Source of the DNA: JAFKFJ01 sp963786445
Lineage (GTDB): Bacteria > Pseudomonadota > Alphaproteobacteria > Acetobacterales > Acetobacteraceae
Direction of reading: 5' to 3'
DNA length: 64,000 nucleotides
Assembly (NCBI GenBank): GCA_963786445.1
Contig: CAWAZU010000007.1
Coordinates: 45,756-109,755 of the forward strand
Below the pieces are notes generated by a model. It made no database searches, had not been told where the DNA came from, and saw only the letters and a list, made by a program, of their open reading frames with translations. Positions 9,277 through 18,333 of the stretch are shown one piece after another; within the stretch, counting starts at the first letter, position 1, and each line of letters opens with the position of its first letter. The position numbers were made by a program, and so were the translations under genes.

Positions 9277-10353
9277 ATGTTCGCGCGCGCACTGATCGTG
9301 CTGGGCCTGCTCGCCGTGCCGGCGGCGGCGCAGACCAATCCGGCCGTGCCGGTGCAGGTGACGGAGGCGAAGCGGCAGGACGTGCCGGTGCTGCTGCGCA
9401 ATATCGGCGCGGTGCAGGCGTTCTACTCCGTGCTGGTGCGCGCCCGCGTCGATGGCAACCTCGACCGCGTGTTCTTCACCGAGGGCCAGGACGTGAAGAA
9501 GGGCGACCCGATCGCCGAGATCGACCCCCGCCCCTACGCCGCCGTGCTGGCCGCCGTGCAGGCCAAGCAGGCGGCCGACGAGGCGCAGCTGGCGAACGCC
9601 CGTGCCGACCTCGTCCGCTACTCCGCCCTGGTCAAGCGCAACTTCGCCTCGCAGCAGCAGGTCGATACGCAGGCGGCGCTGGTGGCGCAGCTGCGCGCGA
9701 CCATCGCCGGCGACGCGGCTTCGGTCCAGACCGCGCAGCTCAACCTCGATTTCTGCCACATCACCTCGCCGATCAACGGGCGCACCGGGCTCAGGCTGAT
9801 CGATCCCGGCAACCTGATCCACGCCACCGACGCGCAGGGCATCGTCACCATCACCCAGCTGCATCCGATCGCCGTGGTGTTCACGCTGCCACAGGACGAC
9901 CTGCCGCAAATCCAGGCGGCGATGGCGCAGGGCACCGCGCCCGTGCTCGCCTATTCCGCCGACGACCGTACCGAGCTCGGCCGCGGCACGCTGATGACCA
10001 TCGACAACCAGATCGACCAGAGCACCGGCACGATCAAGCTGAAGGCGGAGTTCGCCAACCAGGCGAATCGCCTGTGGCCCGGCCTGTTCATCAACGCGCA
10101 GCTGCAGGTCGCCACGTTGAAGGGCGTGGTGACGGTGCCCTCGACGGCGCTGCAGCGCGGCCCGAACGGGCTCTACGTCTATGTCGTGAAGTCTGATTCC
10201 ACGGTCGCGATGCGGCCGGTCACGGTGCGCCAGGACGATGCCGGCCTCGCGGTGATCGCCGACGGCGTCGCGCCGGGCGACGAGGTGGTGGTGAACGGGC
10301 AGCTGCGCCTGCAGGACGGCAGCCGCGTCGCCCCGGTCAAGGCGAGCAGCTGA
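9277..10353 (+). CDS. RND efflux periplasmic adaptor (MdtA-like)
   Basis: 358 residues with a signal peptide (MFARALIVLGLLAVPAAAQ). It shows the membrane-fusion-protein order: first beta-barrel strand (VLLRNIGAVQAFYSV), lipoyl half (VFFTEGQDVKKGDPIAEIDP), an alpha-helical hairpin, second lipoyl half (FCHITSPINGRTGLRLIDPG) and barrel/proximal domain ending in NGQLRLQDGSRV. There is no lipobox Cys. It joins the inner-membrane pump, encoded 17 bases downstream, to an outer-membrane channel that is not encoded here. Similarity is best to MdtA. The substrate is unknown. Confidence 0.9.
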   Translation: MFARALIVLGLLAVPAAAQTNPAVPVQVTEAKRQDVPVLLRNIGAVQAFYSVLVRARVDGNLDRVFFTEGQDVKKGDPIAEIDPRPYAAVLAAVQAKQAADEAQLANARADLVRYSALVKRNFASQQQVDTQAALVAQLRATIAGDAASVQTAQLNLDFCHITSPINGRTGLRLIDPGNLIHATDAQGIVTITQLHPIAVVFTLPQDDLPQIQAAMAQGTAPVLAYSADDRTELGRGTLMTIDNQIDQSTGTIKLKAEFANQANRLWPGLFINAQLQVATLKGVVTVPSTALQRGPNGLYVYVVKSDSTVAMRPVTVRQDDAGLAVIADGVAPGDEVVVNGQLRLQDGSRVAPVKASS

Positions 10354-10370
10354 GTGGGCGACAGCGTGGC

Positions 10371-13300
10371 ATGAGCATCTCCACCCCCTTCATCAAGCGG
10401 CCGATCGGCACGTCGCTGCTGATGGCGGCGATCCTGCTGGTCGGCGTCGCCGCCTATCCGATGCTGCCGGTGGCCCCGCTGCCGCGCGTCGATTTCCCGA
10501 CCATCGAGGTCAACGCCCAGTTGCCCGGCGCCAGCCCGGAAACGATGGCCTCCACCGTGGCGCAGCCGCTGGAGCGCGAGTTCGCGGAGATTCCCGGGGT
10601 CGCGGAACTCACCTCGGTCAGCGTGCTCGGCCAGTCCCGGGTCACGGTGCAGTTCGACCTCAACCGCAACATCGACGCTGCCGCCGGCGACATCCAGGCG
10701 GCAATCAACGCCGCCGGCGGCACGCTGCCGAAAAACCTGCCGAGCCCGCCGAACTACTGGAAGGTCAACCCGTCCGACGCCCCCATCCTCATCATCGCCG
10801 TCACCTCGAAAAGCCTGCCGATGACCGCGGTGAACGACTACGCCGACAACATCCTCTCGCAGCAGATCTCGCAGATCGCCGGCGTGTCGATGATCTATAT
10901 CGGCGGCCAGCGGAAGCCGGCGGTGCGCGTGCAGGTCGATCCGGCGCGGCTCGCCGCGATGGGGCTGACGCTGGAGGATGTGCGGACCATGCTGGTCAAC
11001 GCCACCGTCGATGCGCCGAAAGGCGCGATCGACGGGCGCTACCGCACCTTCACGCTCTACGACAACGACCAGCTCAGCCATGCGTCGGAATATCAGGATC
11101 TGATCCTCGCCTACCGCAACGGCGCGCCGGTGCGGGTGCGCGACATCGGCCGCGCCATCGACGGGTCGGAGAACGACCTCACCACCGCCTATGACAACGG
11201 CCACCCTGCCGTGCTGCTGGTGATCTTCAAGCAGCCGGACGCCAACGTGATCGACACCGTGGAGGCGATCAAGGCGCGCCTGCCGTCGCTGGTCGCCTCG
11301 ATCCCGCCGTCGGTCCATGCCGAGATCATGAGCGACCGCACGCTCACCATCCGCGCGTCGGTCAGGGACGTGCAGTTCACGCTGCTGCTGGCGATCGCGC
11401 TGGTGGTGATGGTGATCTTCATCTTCCTGCGCAGCGTGTGGGCGACCGTGATCCCCGGCGTGACCGTGCCGCTGGCGCTGGTCGGCACCTTCGCGGTGAT
11501 GTACCTGATGAACTACAGCCTCGACAATCTCTCGCTGATGGCGCTGACTATCGCGGTCGGCTTCGTCATCGACGACGCCGTTGTGATGCTGGAGAACATC
11601 TTCCGCCACATCGAGGGCGGCATGAAGCCGATGGACGCCGCCATCAAGGGCGCGGGCGAGATCGGCTTCACCATCGTCTCGATCAGCCTCTCGCTGATCG
11701 CGGTGTTCATCCCGCTGCTGCTGATGGGCGGCATCGTCGGCCGGCTGTTCCGCGAGTTCGCCGTCACCGTCAGCATTGCCGTCGCGGTCTCGGCCTTCGT
11801 CTCGCTGACGCTGACGCCGATGCTGTCGTCGCGCTTCCTGCGCCACGACGCCGGCAGGCACGGCCTCGTCTATCGCATCATCGAGGGCTTCTTCGCCGGC
11901 ATCCTCGGCTTCTACCGCCGCACGCTCGATGTGGCACTCCGCTTCCGCGCGGTCACGCTGCTGGTGTTCCTGGCCACCGTCGCGCTGACCGTGGCGCTCT
12001 ACATCATGATTCCGAAAGGCTTCTTTCCGGAGCAGGATAACGGCATCATCTACGGCCTGTCGGAGGCCGAACAGGACGTATCGTACGACGAGATGAACCA
12101 CAGGGAGATGGCGATCGGAAAAATCCTCTCCGCCGACCCAGACATCTACAGCTGGGGCAGCATCATCGGCGCCGGCCAGGGCGGCCAGCCGGAGAACAAT
12201 GGCCGCTTCTTCATCACCCTCAAGCCGTTCAGCGAACGTACGGCGACGGCGCAGCAGGTGGTCCGGCGGCTGTCCGACAAGATGCAAAGCCTGATGGGCG
12301 TGCGCCTCTACCTGCAGGCGTCGCAGGACGTGCGTCTCGGCGCACGCATCACGCGCACGCAATACGAGTACACGCTGCAGGACGCCGATGTGGCGCAGCT
12401 CTATGCCTTGTCGCCGAAAGTGCTGGCCAAGCTGCGTACGCTGCCGCAGTTGCGCGACGTTGCCACCGACCAGGAGATGAACGGCGGCACTGCGGTCCTC
12501 ACCATCGACCGCGACGCCGCCGCGCGCTTCGGCATCCTGCCGGCGCTGATCGACCAGACGCTGTACGACGCCTTCGGCCAGCAGCAGATCACGCAGTATT
12601 TCACCCAGCTCAACACCTACCACCTGATCATGGAAGTGCCGCAGGCCGAGCGCGGCGATCTCGACACGCTGAACAAGCTGTTCGTCAAGTCGGCGAACGG
12701 GCAGCCGGTGCCGCTTTCGACCTTCGTGAAGATCGATACCGGCACGGTGTCGCCGCTGTCGATCAGCCACGAGGGCCAGTTCCCGGCGGTGACGATCACC
12801 TTCAACCTCGCCCCCGGCGTCGCGCTCGGCGATGCGGTGGACGCGGTACAGAAGGCGATGGCGGAGCTGCACACGCCGCTGTCGTTGCAAGGCAGTTTCC
12901 AGGGCACGGCACAGGCGTTCCAGAGTTCGCTAGCGACACAACCCTATCTGATCGCGGCGGCGCTGATCGCGGTCTACATCATCCTCGGCATTCTCTACGA
13001 AAGCTATATTCTGCCGCTGACGATCCTTTCGACCCTGCCGTCGGCGGGCGTGGGCGCGCTGCTGATGCTGATGGCGTTCGGCTACGACCTGTCGGTGATC
13101 GCGCTGATCGGCATCATCCTGCTGATCGGCATCGTCAAGAAGAACGGCATCATGATGGTCGATTTCGCCATCACCGCCGAACGGCGCGACGGCCTGGAAC
13201 CGCTGGAGGCGATCCGGCAGGCGTGCCTGCTGCGTTTCCGCCCGATCCTGATGACGACGATGGCGGCGCTGCTGACCGGCCTGCCGCTGATGCTCAGTCA

Positions 13301-13496
13301 CGGTGCGGGGTCGGAACTGCGCCGGCCGCTCGGCTTTGCGATGGTGGGCGGGCTGGCGCTGAGCCAGGTGCTGACGCTCTACACGACGCCGGTGATCTAT
13401 CTCTATCTCGGGCGGCTGCAGCACTGGCTGGCGCCGCGCCGGCGGCCGAGCCTGCCGCATCTGGCCGAGAAGATGGGCGCCGCCGCCGCCGACTGA
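10371..13496 (+). CDS. RND multidrug efflux permease (HAE-1, MdtB/MdtC-like)
   Basis: 1041 residues, the usual length for AcrB/MdtBC proton-driven pumps with twelve membrane helices. The N-terminus MSISTPFIKRPIGTSLLMAA gives the usual entry into helix 1. The proton-relay pair Asp401-Asp402 is present in AVGFVIDDAVVMLENI, and the second-half relay helix reads GIILLIGIVKKNGIMMVDFA. MdtABC systems of enterics use two different permeases; here there is one, so the pump should be a homotrimer or pair with a permease encoded elsewhere. No regulator is adjacent. The frame is intact although neighbouring genes carry frame breaks. Confidence 0.93.
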   Translation: MSISTPFIKRPIGTSLLMAAILLVGVAAYPMLPVAPLPRVDFPTIEVNAQLPGASPETMASTVAQPLEREFAEIPGVAELTSVSVLGQSRVTVQFDLNRNIDAAAGDIQAAINAAGGTLPKNLPSPPNYWKVNPSDAPILIIAVTSKSLPMTAVNDYADNILSQQISQIAGVSMIYIGGQRKPAVRVQVDPARLAAMGLTLEDVRTMLVNATVDAPKGAIDGRYRTFTLYDNDQLSHASEYQDLILAYRNGAPVRVRDIGRAIDGSENDLTTAYDNGHPAVLLVIFKQPDANVIDTVEAIKARLPSLVASIPPSVHAEIMSDRTLTIRASVRDVQFTLLLAIALVVMVIFIFLRSVWATVIPGVTVPLALVGTFAVMYLMNYSLDNLSLMALTIAVGFVIDDAVVMLENIFRHIEGGMKPMDAAIKGAGEIGFTIVSISLSLIAVFIPLLLMGGIVGRLFREFAVTVSIAVAVSAFVSLTLTPMLSSRFLRHDAGRHGLVYRIIEGFFAGILGFYRRTLDVALRFRAVTLLVFLATVALTVALYIMIPKGFFPEQDNGIIYGLSEAEQDVSYDEMNHREMAIGKILSADPDIYSWGSIIGAGQGGQPENNGRFFITLKPFSERTATAQQVVRRLSDKMQSLMGVRLYLQASQDVRLGARITRTQYEYTLQDADVAQLYALSPKVLAKLRTLPQLRDVATDQEMNGGTAVLTIDRDAAARFGILPALIDQTLYDAFGQQQITQYFTQLNTYHLIMEVPQAERGDLDTLNKLFVKSANGQPVPLSTFVKIDTGTVSPLSISHEGQFPAVTITFNLAPGVALGDAVDAVQKAMAELHTPLSLQGSFQGTAQAFQSSLATQPYLIAAALIAVYIILGILYESYILPLTILSTLPSAGVGALLMLMAFGYDLSVIALIGIILLIGIVKKNGIMMVDFAITAERRDGLEPLEAIRQACLLRFRPILMTTMAALLTGLPLMLSHGAGSELRRPLGFAMVGGLALSQVLTLYTTPVIYLYLGRLQHWLAPRRRPSLPHLAEKMGAAAAD

Positions 13497-13521
13497 GTGG
13501 CGGCGATCGTCGTTCGACCGG

Positions 13522-14462
13522 TCACAGCCGCGCCCGCACCGCCGGCCAGCCGGGCTTGCCGTCGAGCGTCGTCACGCCCGTCGAGCCAGGGTTCGACTTC
13601 GTCCTTGTGGTGCCGCGCCCAGACCGCGGCCGCGGTGGCCGGGCTCATCCTGCGGTTGATGATGTAGTTCATCATCTCGTCCTCGCCGCTGAGCGAGAAT
13701 TTCTCGCCCTGCAGCAGCGCGACGACGTTCGGGCAATCCTGCGCGTAGCCGGCGCGGACGTTGGTGTACACTGTGGCGGCGCCGAAATCCGGGCCGAACG
13801 TGTCGTCGCCGCCGGTCAGGTAGGCGATCTTGTACATGGTGTTCATCGGATGCGGCTCCCAGCCAAGGAACACGATCGGCTTCTGCCGGCGATAGTCCTT
13901 GTCCAGTTCGGCCAGCATGCCCTGCTCGCTCGAATTCGACCAGCTGGAACTTGCCCAGGCCGTCGCGATTGGCCTTGATGAGGTCGAGGACATGGCGGTT
14001 GCCGTCGTTGCCCGGCTCGATGCCGTAGATCTTGTCATTCAGCTCGGCGCTGAACTTTTGGATGTCTTTGAAGTCGTGCAGGCCCTTGTCGTAGAGATAT
14101 TGCGGCACCGCGAGCGTGTACTTTGCTCCCTCCAGGTTGGCGCCGAGAACCTCGACCGACTTGTCGGCGACGAACGGCTTGCGTTCGGCCTGCATCGCCG
14201 GCATCCAGTTGCCGAGGAAGACGTCGAGCTCGTTTTTCGCGAGCGACTGGTAGGTGAGCGGGATCGACAGCACGGTGATCCTGGGCCGGTAGCCGAGATC
14301 CCGCAGAATCATGCCGGTGAGCGCGGTGGTGGCGGCGACATCGGTCCAGCCGATATCGGCGAAACGCACCACCCGGCACGACGCCGGGTCGGCGGCCTGT
14401 GCGGTGGCGGCAACCAGCCCGGCGAGAGCACCGGCGGCGGCGGCCAGCGTGATTCGACGCAT
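13522..14462 (-). CDS. choX: choline/betaine ABC transporter binding protein (ChoX-like), two frame breaks
   Basis: Repaired length is about 312 residues, with a signal peptide (MRRITLAAAAGALAGLVAATAQA). The ChoX pattern is evident: RFADIGWTDVAATTALTG, ITVLSIPLTYQSL, DVFLGNWMPAMQ (ligand-cage Trp), later KPIVFLGWEPHPMN and YTNVRAGYAQDCPNV. The frame moves by one near 13940 and again near 13582, where GACGGGCGTGAC is probably GACGGCGTGAC, giving the end WLDGVTTLDGKPGWP. Both breaks need removal of one base. The permease and ATPase genes are not in the window. It is divergent from the betI-betB gene across a shared control region, which supports choline as ligand. Confidence 0.82.
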
Positions 14463-14477
14463 GAAGATCGCTCCCTC

Positions 14478-14548
14478 TTAAACGCACGTTCAGCCGATAT
14501 GGCCCGGCCGGCCTTGACAGCGGAGGACGATTAAGTAAGCGTTCAGCC
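14478..14548. promoter_or_regulatory. two direct repeats, candidate BetI operators between choX and betI-betB
   Basis: The 104-base divergent gap holds two 18-base copies of TTAA-N5-CGTTCAGCC: TTAAACGCACGTTCAGCC at 14478-14495 and TTAAGTAAGCGTTCAGCC at 14531-14548. The first includes the palindrome AACGCACGTT. Known BetI operators contain an ACGTTCA core, so these are natural candidates, one for each divergent promoter. That BetI binds here is inference. Confidence 0.5.
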
Positions 14549-14566
14549 ATTATCCGCGAGGGCAAT

Positions 14567-16654
14567 ATGCCGCACGCCGTGCCGCCGCTCGACCGACCGG
14601 AGCCGCAGGACGGTAGGCGCCGGCGGCTGATCGAGGCAACCCTCGACACGCTGGCCGCGTTCGGCGGCGCCGGCACCACGCTGGCCCGCATCGCGGCGCG
14701 CGCCGGCGCGTCGCCGGCCCTGCTGGTGCATCATTTCGGCGACAAGGAGCGGCTGCTGGAGGCCGCGTTCCGCGCGCTCACCGCCCGCCTGTCGGCCGCG
14801 GTCGCGTGCCGGCTGCGGAAGGCCCGCACGCCGCGCGCGCGGGTGCAGGCGGTGATCGACGCCACGCTCGCGCCCGAGGCGTTCACGCCGCGCGTCGCCG
14901 CGGTGTGGCTGGCGTTCTGGGGGCAGGTCGCGCATGCGCCGCGGCTGCGGCGGGTGCAGGCGGTCTATCAGCGGCGCATGCTGTCCAATCTGCGCCACGC
15001 GCTGCGCGCCGTCATGCCGGCCGCCGCGGCGCGCCACCGCGCCGCCATGATCGCGGCGCTGATCGACGGCGTGTGGCTGCGCGCCGCCCTCTCGGACTGG
15101 CGCGAGGCCGACGACGAGGCCGCCCGCGCCCTGGTCGCCAGCCTCGTGGACCGCAGCTTTGCCCAGGAGCCTGCCGCCATGCCCCCCTCCCCCGCCCCGA
15201 CCGTCCCGCGCGTGCGCAACTGGATCGCCGGCGGCCCGGTCGCCGGCGCCTCGGTCTTCGTCACCCGCAACCCCGCGACCGGCGAGGTGCTGGCCGAGGT
15301 CGAGACGGCGGGGGCGGCGGAGGTGGAGCAGGCGGTCGCCGCCGCCGCGCGCGCGCAACCGGACTGGGCGGCGATGACCGGGGCGGCGCGCGGACGCATC
15401 CTGCGCCGTGCCGCCGATCTGCTGCGCGCGCGCAACGACGAACTTGCGCGGCTGGAGACGCTGGACACCGGCAAGCCGATCCAGGAGACGCGCGTGGTCG
15501 ATGTGATCTCCGGCGCCGAGTGCCTGGAGTATTTCGCCGGCGCGGCGTCGGGGATCGTCGGCGAGCATGTCGATCTCGGCCCGGCCGCGTTCGGCTACAC
15601 GCGGCGCGAGCCGCTCGGCGTCGTCGCCGGCATCGGCGCGTGGAACTATCCGTTGCAGATCGCCTGCTGGAAGTCCGCCCCCGCGCTCGCCTGCGGCAAT
15701 GCGATGCTGTTCAAGCCGGCGGAACTGACGCCGCTGACGGCGATGAAACTGGCGGAGATTTATCGCGAGGCCGGCCTGCCCGACGGCATCTTCAACGTCG
15801 TGCATGGCGATGCCGACACCGGGCGGCTGCTGACGCGGCATCCGGCGATCAGAAAAGTGTCGCTGACCGGCGAGGTCGGCACCGGGCGGGCTGTGATGGC
15901 GGATGCGGCGGCGACGCTGAAGCACGTCACGCTGGAACTCGGCGGCAAGTCGCCGCTGATCGTCTTCGAGGACGCGGCGATCGACAACGCCGTCTCCGGC
16001 GCGCTGCTCGGCAATTTCTATTCCGCCGGAGAAGTGTGCTCGAACGGCACGCGGGTGTTCGTGCATCGCGCGATCAAGGCGGCGTTCCTGGAAAAGCTGC
16101 TGGCGCGCGTGGCGGCGATGCGGATCGGCGATCCGCTCGACCCGGCAACCCAGGTCGGCGCGCTGATCTCGCCCGAGCACATGGAAAAAGTGCTCGGCTA
16201 CATTGCACGCGGGCGCGAGCAGGGTGCGCGGCTGCTGATCGGCGGCGCGCGGGTGACGCGGGACGTGCCGGCGGGTGGCAGTTTCGTGGCGCCCGCGATC
16301 TTCGATGACTGCCGCGACGACATGGCGATCGTGCGCGAGGAGATTTTCGGCCCGGTCATGGCGGTGCTGGAATTCGCCGACGAGGACGAGGTGGTGGCGC
16401 GCGCCAACGCCACCGATTTCGGCCTTTCGGCCGCCGTGTTCACGCGCGACCTGACCCGCGCGCATCGCGTCACGGCGCGGCTGCAGGCCGGCACGTGCTG
16501 GATCAACCACTACAACATCACGCCGATCGAGCTGCCGTTCGGCGGCGTGAAACTTTCCGGGCTGGGGCGCGAGAACTCGCGCGCGGCATTGGAACACTAC
16601 ACGACGATCAAAAGCGTGTACGTCGCCATGCAGGACATCGAATCGCCGTACTGA
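14567..16654 (+). CDS. betI-betB: BetI-BetB fusion: choline-responsive repressor joined to betaine aldehyde dehydrogenase
   Basis: One open frame of 695 residues. Residues 1 to about 204 are a complete TetR-type BetI: a helix-turn-helix with TLARIAARAGASPALLVHHF, then AVWLAFWGQVAHAP and AALIDGVWLRAALSDW as in BetI of about 195 residues. Without any stop the frame continues into a complete BetB: WNYPLQIACWKSAPAL, LELGGKSPLIVFED, catalytic Cys491 in SAGEVCSNGTRVFV (Cys287 of the BetB part), and IVREEIFGPVM. An internal ATG at 15179 with AGGAG ten bases before it could start separate BetB. Betaine aldehyde is oxidised to glycine betaine with NAD(P)+. No stop lies near the junction in any forward frame, so a simple indel does not create the fusion. 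The stop overlaps the betA start by one base. Confidence 0.85.
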   Translation: MPHAVPPLDRPEPQDGRRRRLIEATLDTLAAFGGAGTTLARIAARAGASPALLVHHFGDKERLLEAAFRALTARLSAAVACRLRKARTPRARVQAVIDATLAPEAFTPRVAAVWLAFWGQVAHAPRLRRVQAVYQRRMLSNLRHALRAVMPAAAARHRAAMIAALIDGVWLRAALSDWREADDEAARALVASLVDRSFAQEPAAMPPSPAPTVPRVRNWIAGGPVAGASVFVTRNPATGEVLAEVETAGAAEVEQAVAAAARAQPDWAAMTGAARGRILRRAADLLRARNDELARLETLDTGKPIQETRVVDVISGAECLEYFAGAASGIVGEHVDLGPAAFGYTRREPLGVVAGIGAWNYPLQIACWKSAPALACGNAMLFKPAELTPLTAMKLAEIYREAGLPDGIFNVVHGDADTGRLLTRHPAIRKVSLTGEVGTGRAVMADAAATLKHVTLELGGKSPLIVFEDAAIDNAVSGALLGNFYSAGEVCSNGTRVFVHRAIKAAFLEKLLARVAAMRIGDPLDPATQVGALISPEHMEKVLGYIARGREQGARLLIGGARVTRDVPAGGSFVAPAIFDDCRDDMAIVREEIFGPVMAVLEFADEDEVVARANATDFGLSAAVFTRDLTRAHRVTARLQAGTCWINHYNITPIELPFGGVKLSGLGRENSRAALEHYTTIKSVYVAMQDIESPY

Positions 16655-18309
16655 TGGACGCATACGACTACATCATCGTCGGCGCCGGCTCGGCCGGCTG
16701 CGTGCTGGCCAACCGGCTGACAGCGGATGGAAGACATCGCGTGCTGCTGCTGGAGTACGGCGGTTCCGACCGCTCGGTGCTGATCCAGATGCCGAGCGCG
16801 CTCTCGATGCCGATGAACATGCCGAAATACGACTGGTCGTACGAGACCGAGCCGGAGCCGTACCTCGACGGACGGCGCCTGCACACGCCGCGCGGAAAGG
16901 TGCTGGGCGGGTCGTCGTCGATCAACGGCATGGTGTGGGTGCGCGGCAATCCGTTCGACTTCGACGCATGGGAGGAACTCGGCGCGGAGGGCTGGGGCTA
17001 TCGTCACGTGCTGCCGTATTTCCGCCGCGCCGACGGGCACGAGGAAGGCGACAAGCAATACCGCAACGCCGCGGGCGAACTGCGCAACCGCTACGGCGCG
17101 CTGAACAACAAGCTGCACCATTCCTGGCTGGAGGCGGCGCGGCAGGCCGGCTATCCGGCGACCGGGGATTACAACGGCTACCAGCAGGAGGGTTTTGGGC
17201 GCATGGGCATGTCCGTGCATCGAGGCCGGCGTTGGAGCACCGCCAATGCCTATCTGCGGCCGGCGATGACGCGGCCGAATTTGCGCGTGGTGACGCACGC
17301 CTTGGCGACCGAAATCGTGTTCGAGGGCAGGCGCGCGGTCGGCGTGCGCTATCGCCACAGCGGCGCGGAGCACACGGCGCGGTCCAATGCCGAGGTGATC
17401 CTTTCCGGCGGCCCGATCAACAGCCCGGTGCTGCTGAAACTGTCGGGCGTGGGGCCGGGCGACGAGTTGCGCGCACTCGGCATCGCGGTGCTCCACGACC
17501 TGCCGGGCGTCGGCGAAAATCTGCAGGACCATCTGGAATTCTACTTCCAGGTCGAATGTCGCGAGAAGATGACGCTGTATTCGGCGATGAACCCGCTCGC
17601 AAAAGCCGCGATCGGCGCGCGCTGGCTGCTGCGGCATGACGGGCTAGGCGCCACCAACCATTTCGAGTCCTGCGGCTTCATCCGCAGCCGCGCCGGCGTC
17701 CGCTACCCCGACATCCAGTATCATTTCCTGCCGCTCGCGGTGAGCTATGACGGCAAGTCGCTGGCGAAAGGGCACGGGTTCCAGGCGCATGTCGGGCCGA
17801 TGCGGTCCAAAAGCCGCGGTTGGGTGCGCCTCGCCGCGCCCGATCCGGCGGCAAAACCGCGCATCCGCTTCAACTACATGAGCCATCCCGACGACTGGGC
17901 GGAGATGCGCGCCTGCGTGCGGCTGACGCGCGAGATTTTCGCCCAGCCCGCCTTCGACCGCTGGCGCGGGCGGGAGATCCAGCCCGGCGCGCAGGTGCAG
18001 ACCGACGCGCAGATCGACGCTTTTGTCCGCGCCAAGGCGGAGAGCGCCTACCACCCGAGCGGCACCTGCCGCATGGGGCGGGCGGATGATCCGATGGCGG
18101 TGGTGGACCCGCAGTGCCGGGTGATCGGGCTGGACGGGCTGCGGGTGATCGACTCGTCGATCATGCCGCGGATCACCACGGGGAACCTGAACGCGCCGAC
18201 CATCATGATCGGCGAGAAGGGGGCCGACCACGTGCTTGGCCGGACGATGCTGCCGGCGGCCAATGCGCCGGTGTACGTTGCGCCGGATTGGCAGACAGCG
18301 CAGAGATGA
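16654..18309 (+). CDS. betA: choline dehydrogenase (GMC oxidoreductase)
   Basis: 551 residues. The FAD-binding motif YIIVGAGSAGCVLANRL is at the N-terminus, followed by GMC signatures GKVLGGSSSINGMVWVRGN and ILSGGPINSPVLLKLSGVGP. The C-terminal active site contains ESAYHPSGTCRMG (catalytic His) and RVIDSSIMPRITTGNLNAP. Membrane-associated BetA oxidises choline to betaine aldehyde, the substrate of the BetB half encoded just upstream; the ATG overlaps the betB stop (TGATG), which indicates translational coupling. Length matches the family. A related alcohol dehydrogenase role is excluded mainly by context. Confidence 0.92.
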   Translation: MDAYDYIIVGAGSAGCVLANRLTADGRHRVLLLEYGGSDRSVLIQMPSALSMPMNMPKYDWSYETEPEPYLDGRRLHTPRGKVLGGSSSINGMVWVRGNPFDFDAWEELGAEGWGYRHVLPYFRRADGHEEGDKQYRNAAGELRNRYGALNNKLHHSWLEAARQAGYPATGDYNGYQQEGFGRMGMSVHRGRRWSTANAYLRPAMTRPNLRVVTHALATEIVFEGRRAVGVRYRHSGAEHTARSNAEVILSGGPINSPVLLKLSGVGPGDELRALGIAVLHDLPGVGENLQDHLEFYFQVECREKMTLYSAMNPLAKAAIGARWLLRHDGLGATNHFESCGFIRSRAGVRYPDIQYHFLPLAVSYDGKSLAKGHGFQAHVGPMRSKSRGWVRLAAPDPAAKPRIRFNYMSHPDDWAEMRACVRLTREIFAQPAFDRWRGREIQPGAQVQTDAQIDAFVRAKAESAYHPSGTCRMGRADDPMAVVDPQCRVIGLDGLRVIDSSIMPRITTGNLNAPTIMIGEKGADHVLGRTMLPAANAPVYVAPDWQTAQR

Positions 18310-18333
18310 CGGCGCGCCCCGGATAACCCGACG

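Noticed and set aside
10179..12890. 903-residue minus-strand open frame opposite the RND permease
   Set aside because: Composition is His/Asp/Arg-rich and random; the plus-strand frame is a full RND permease.
14543..16663. 706-residue minus-strand frame opposite betI-betB
   Set aside because: No recognisable motif, and the plus strand encodes two complete protein families.
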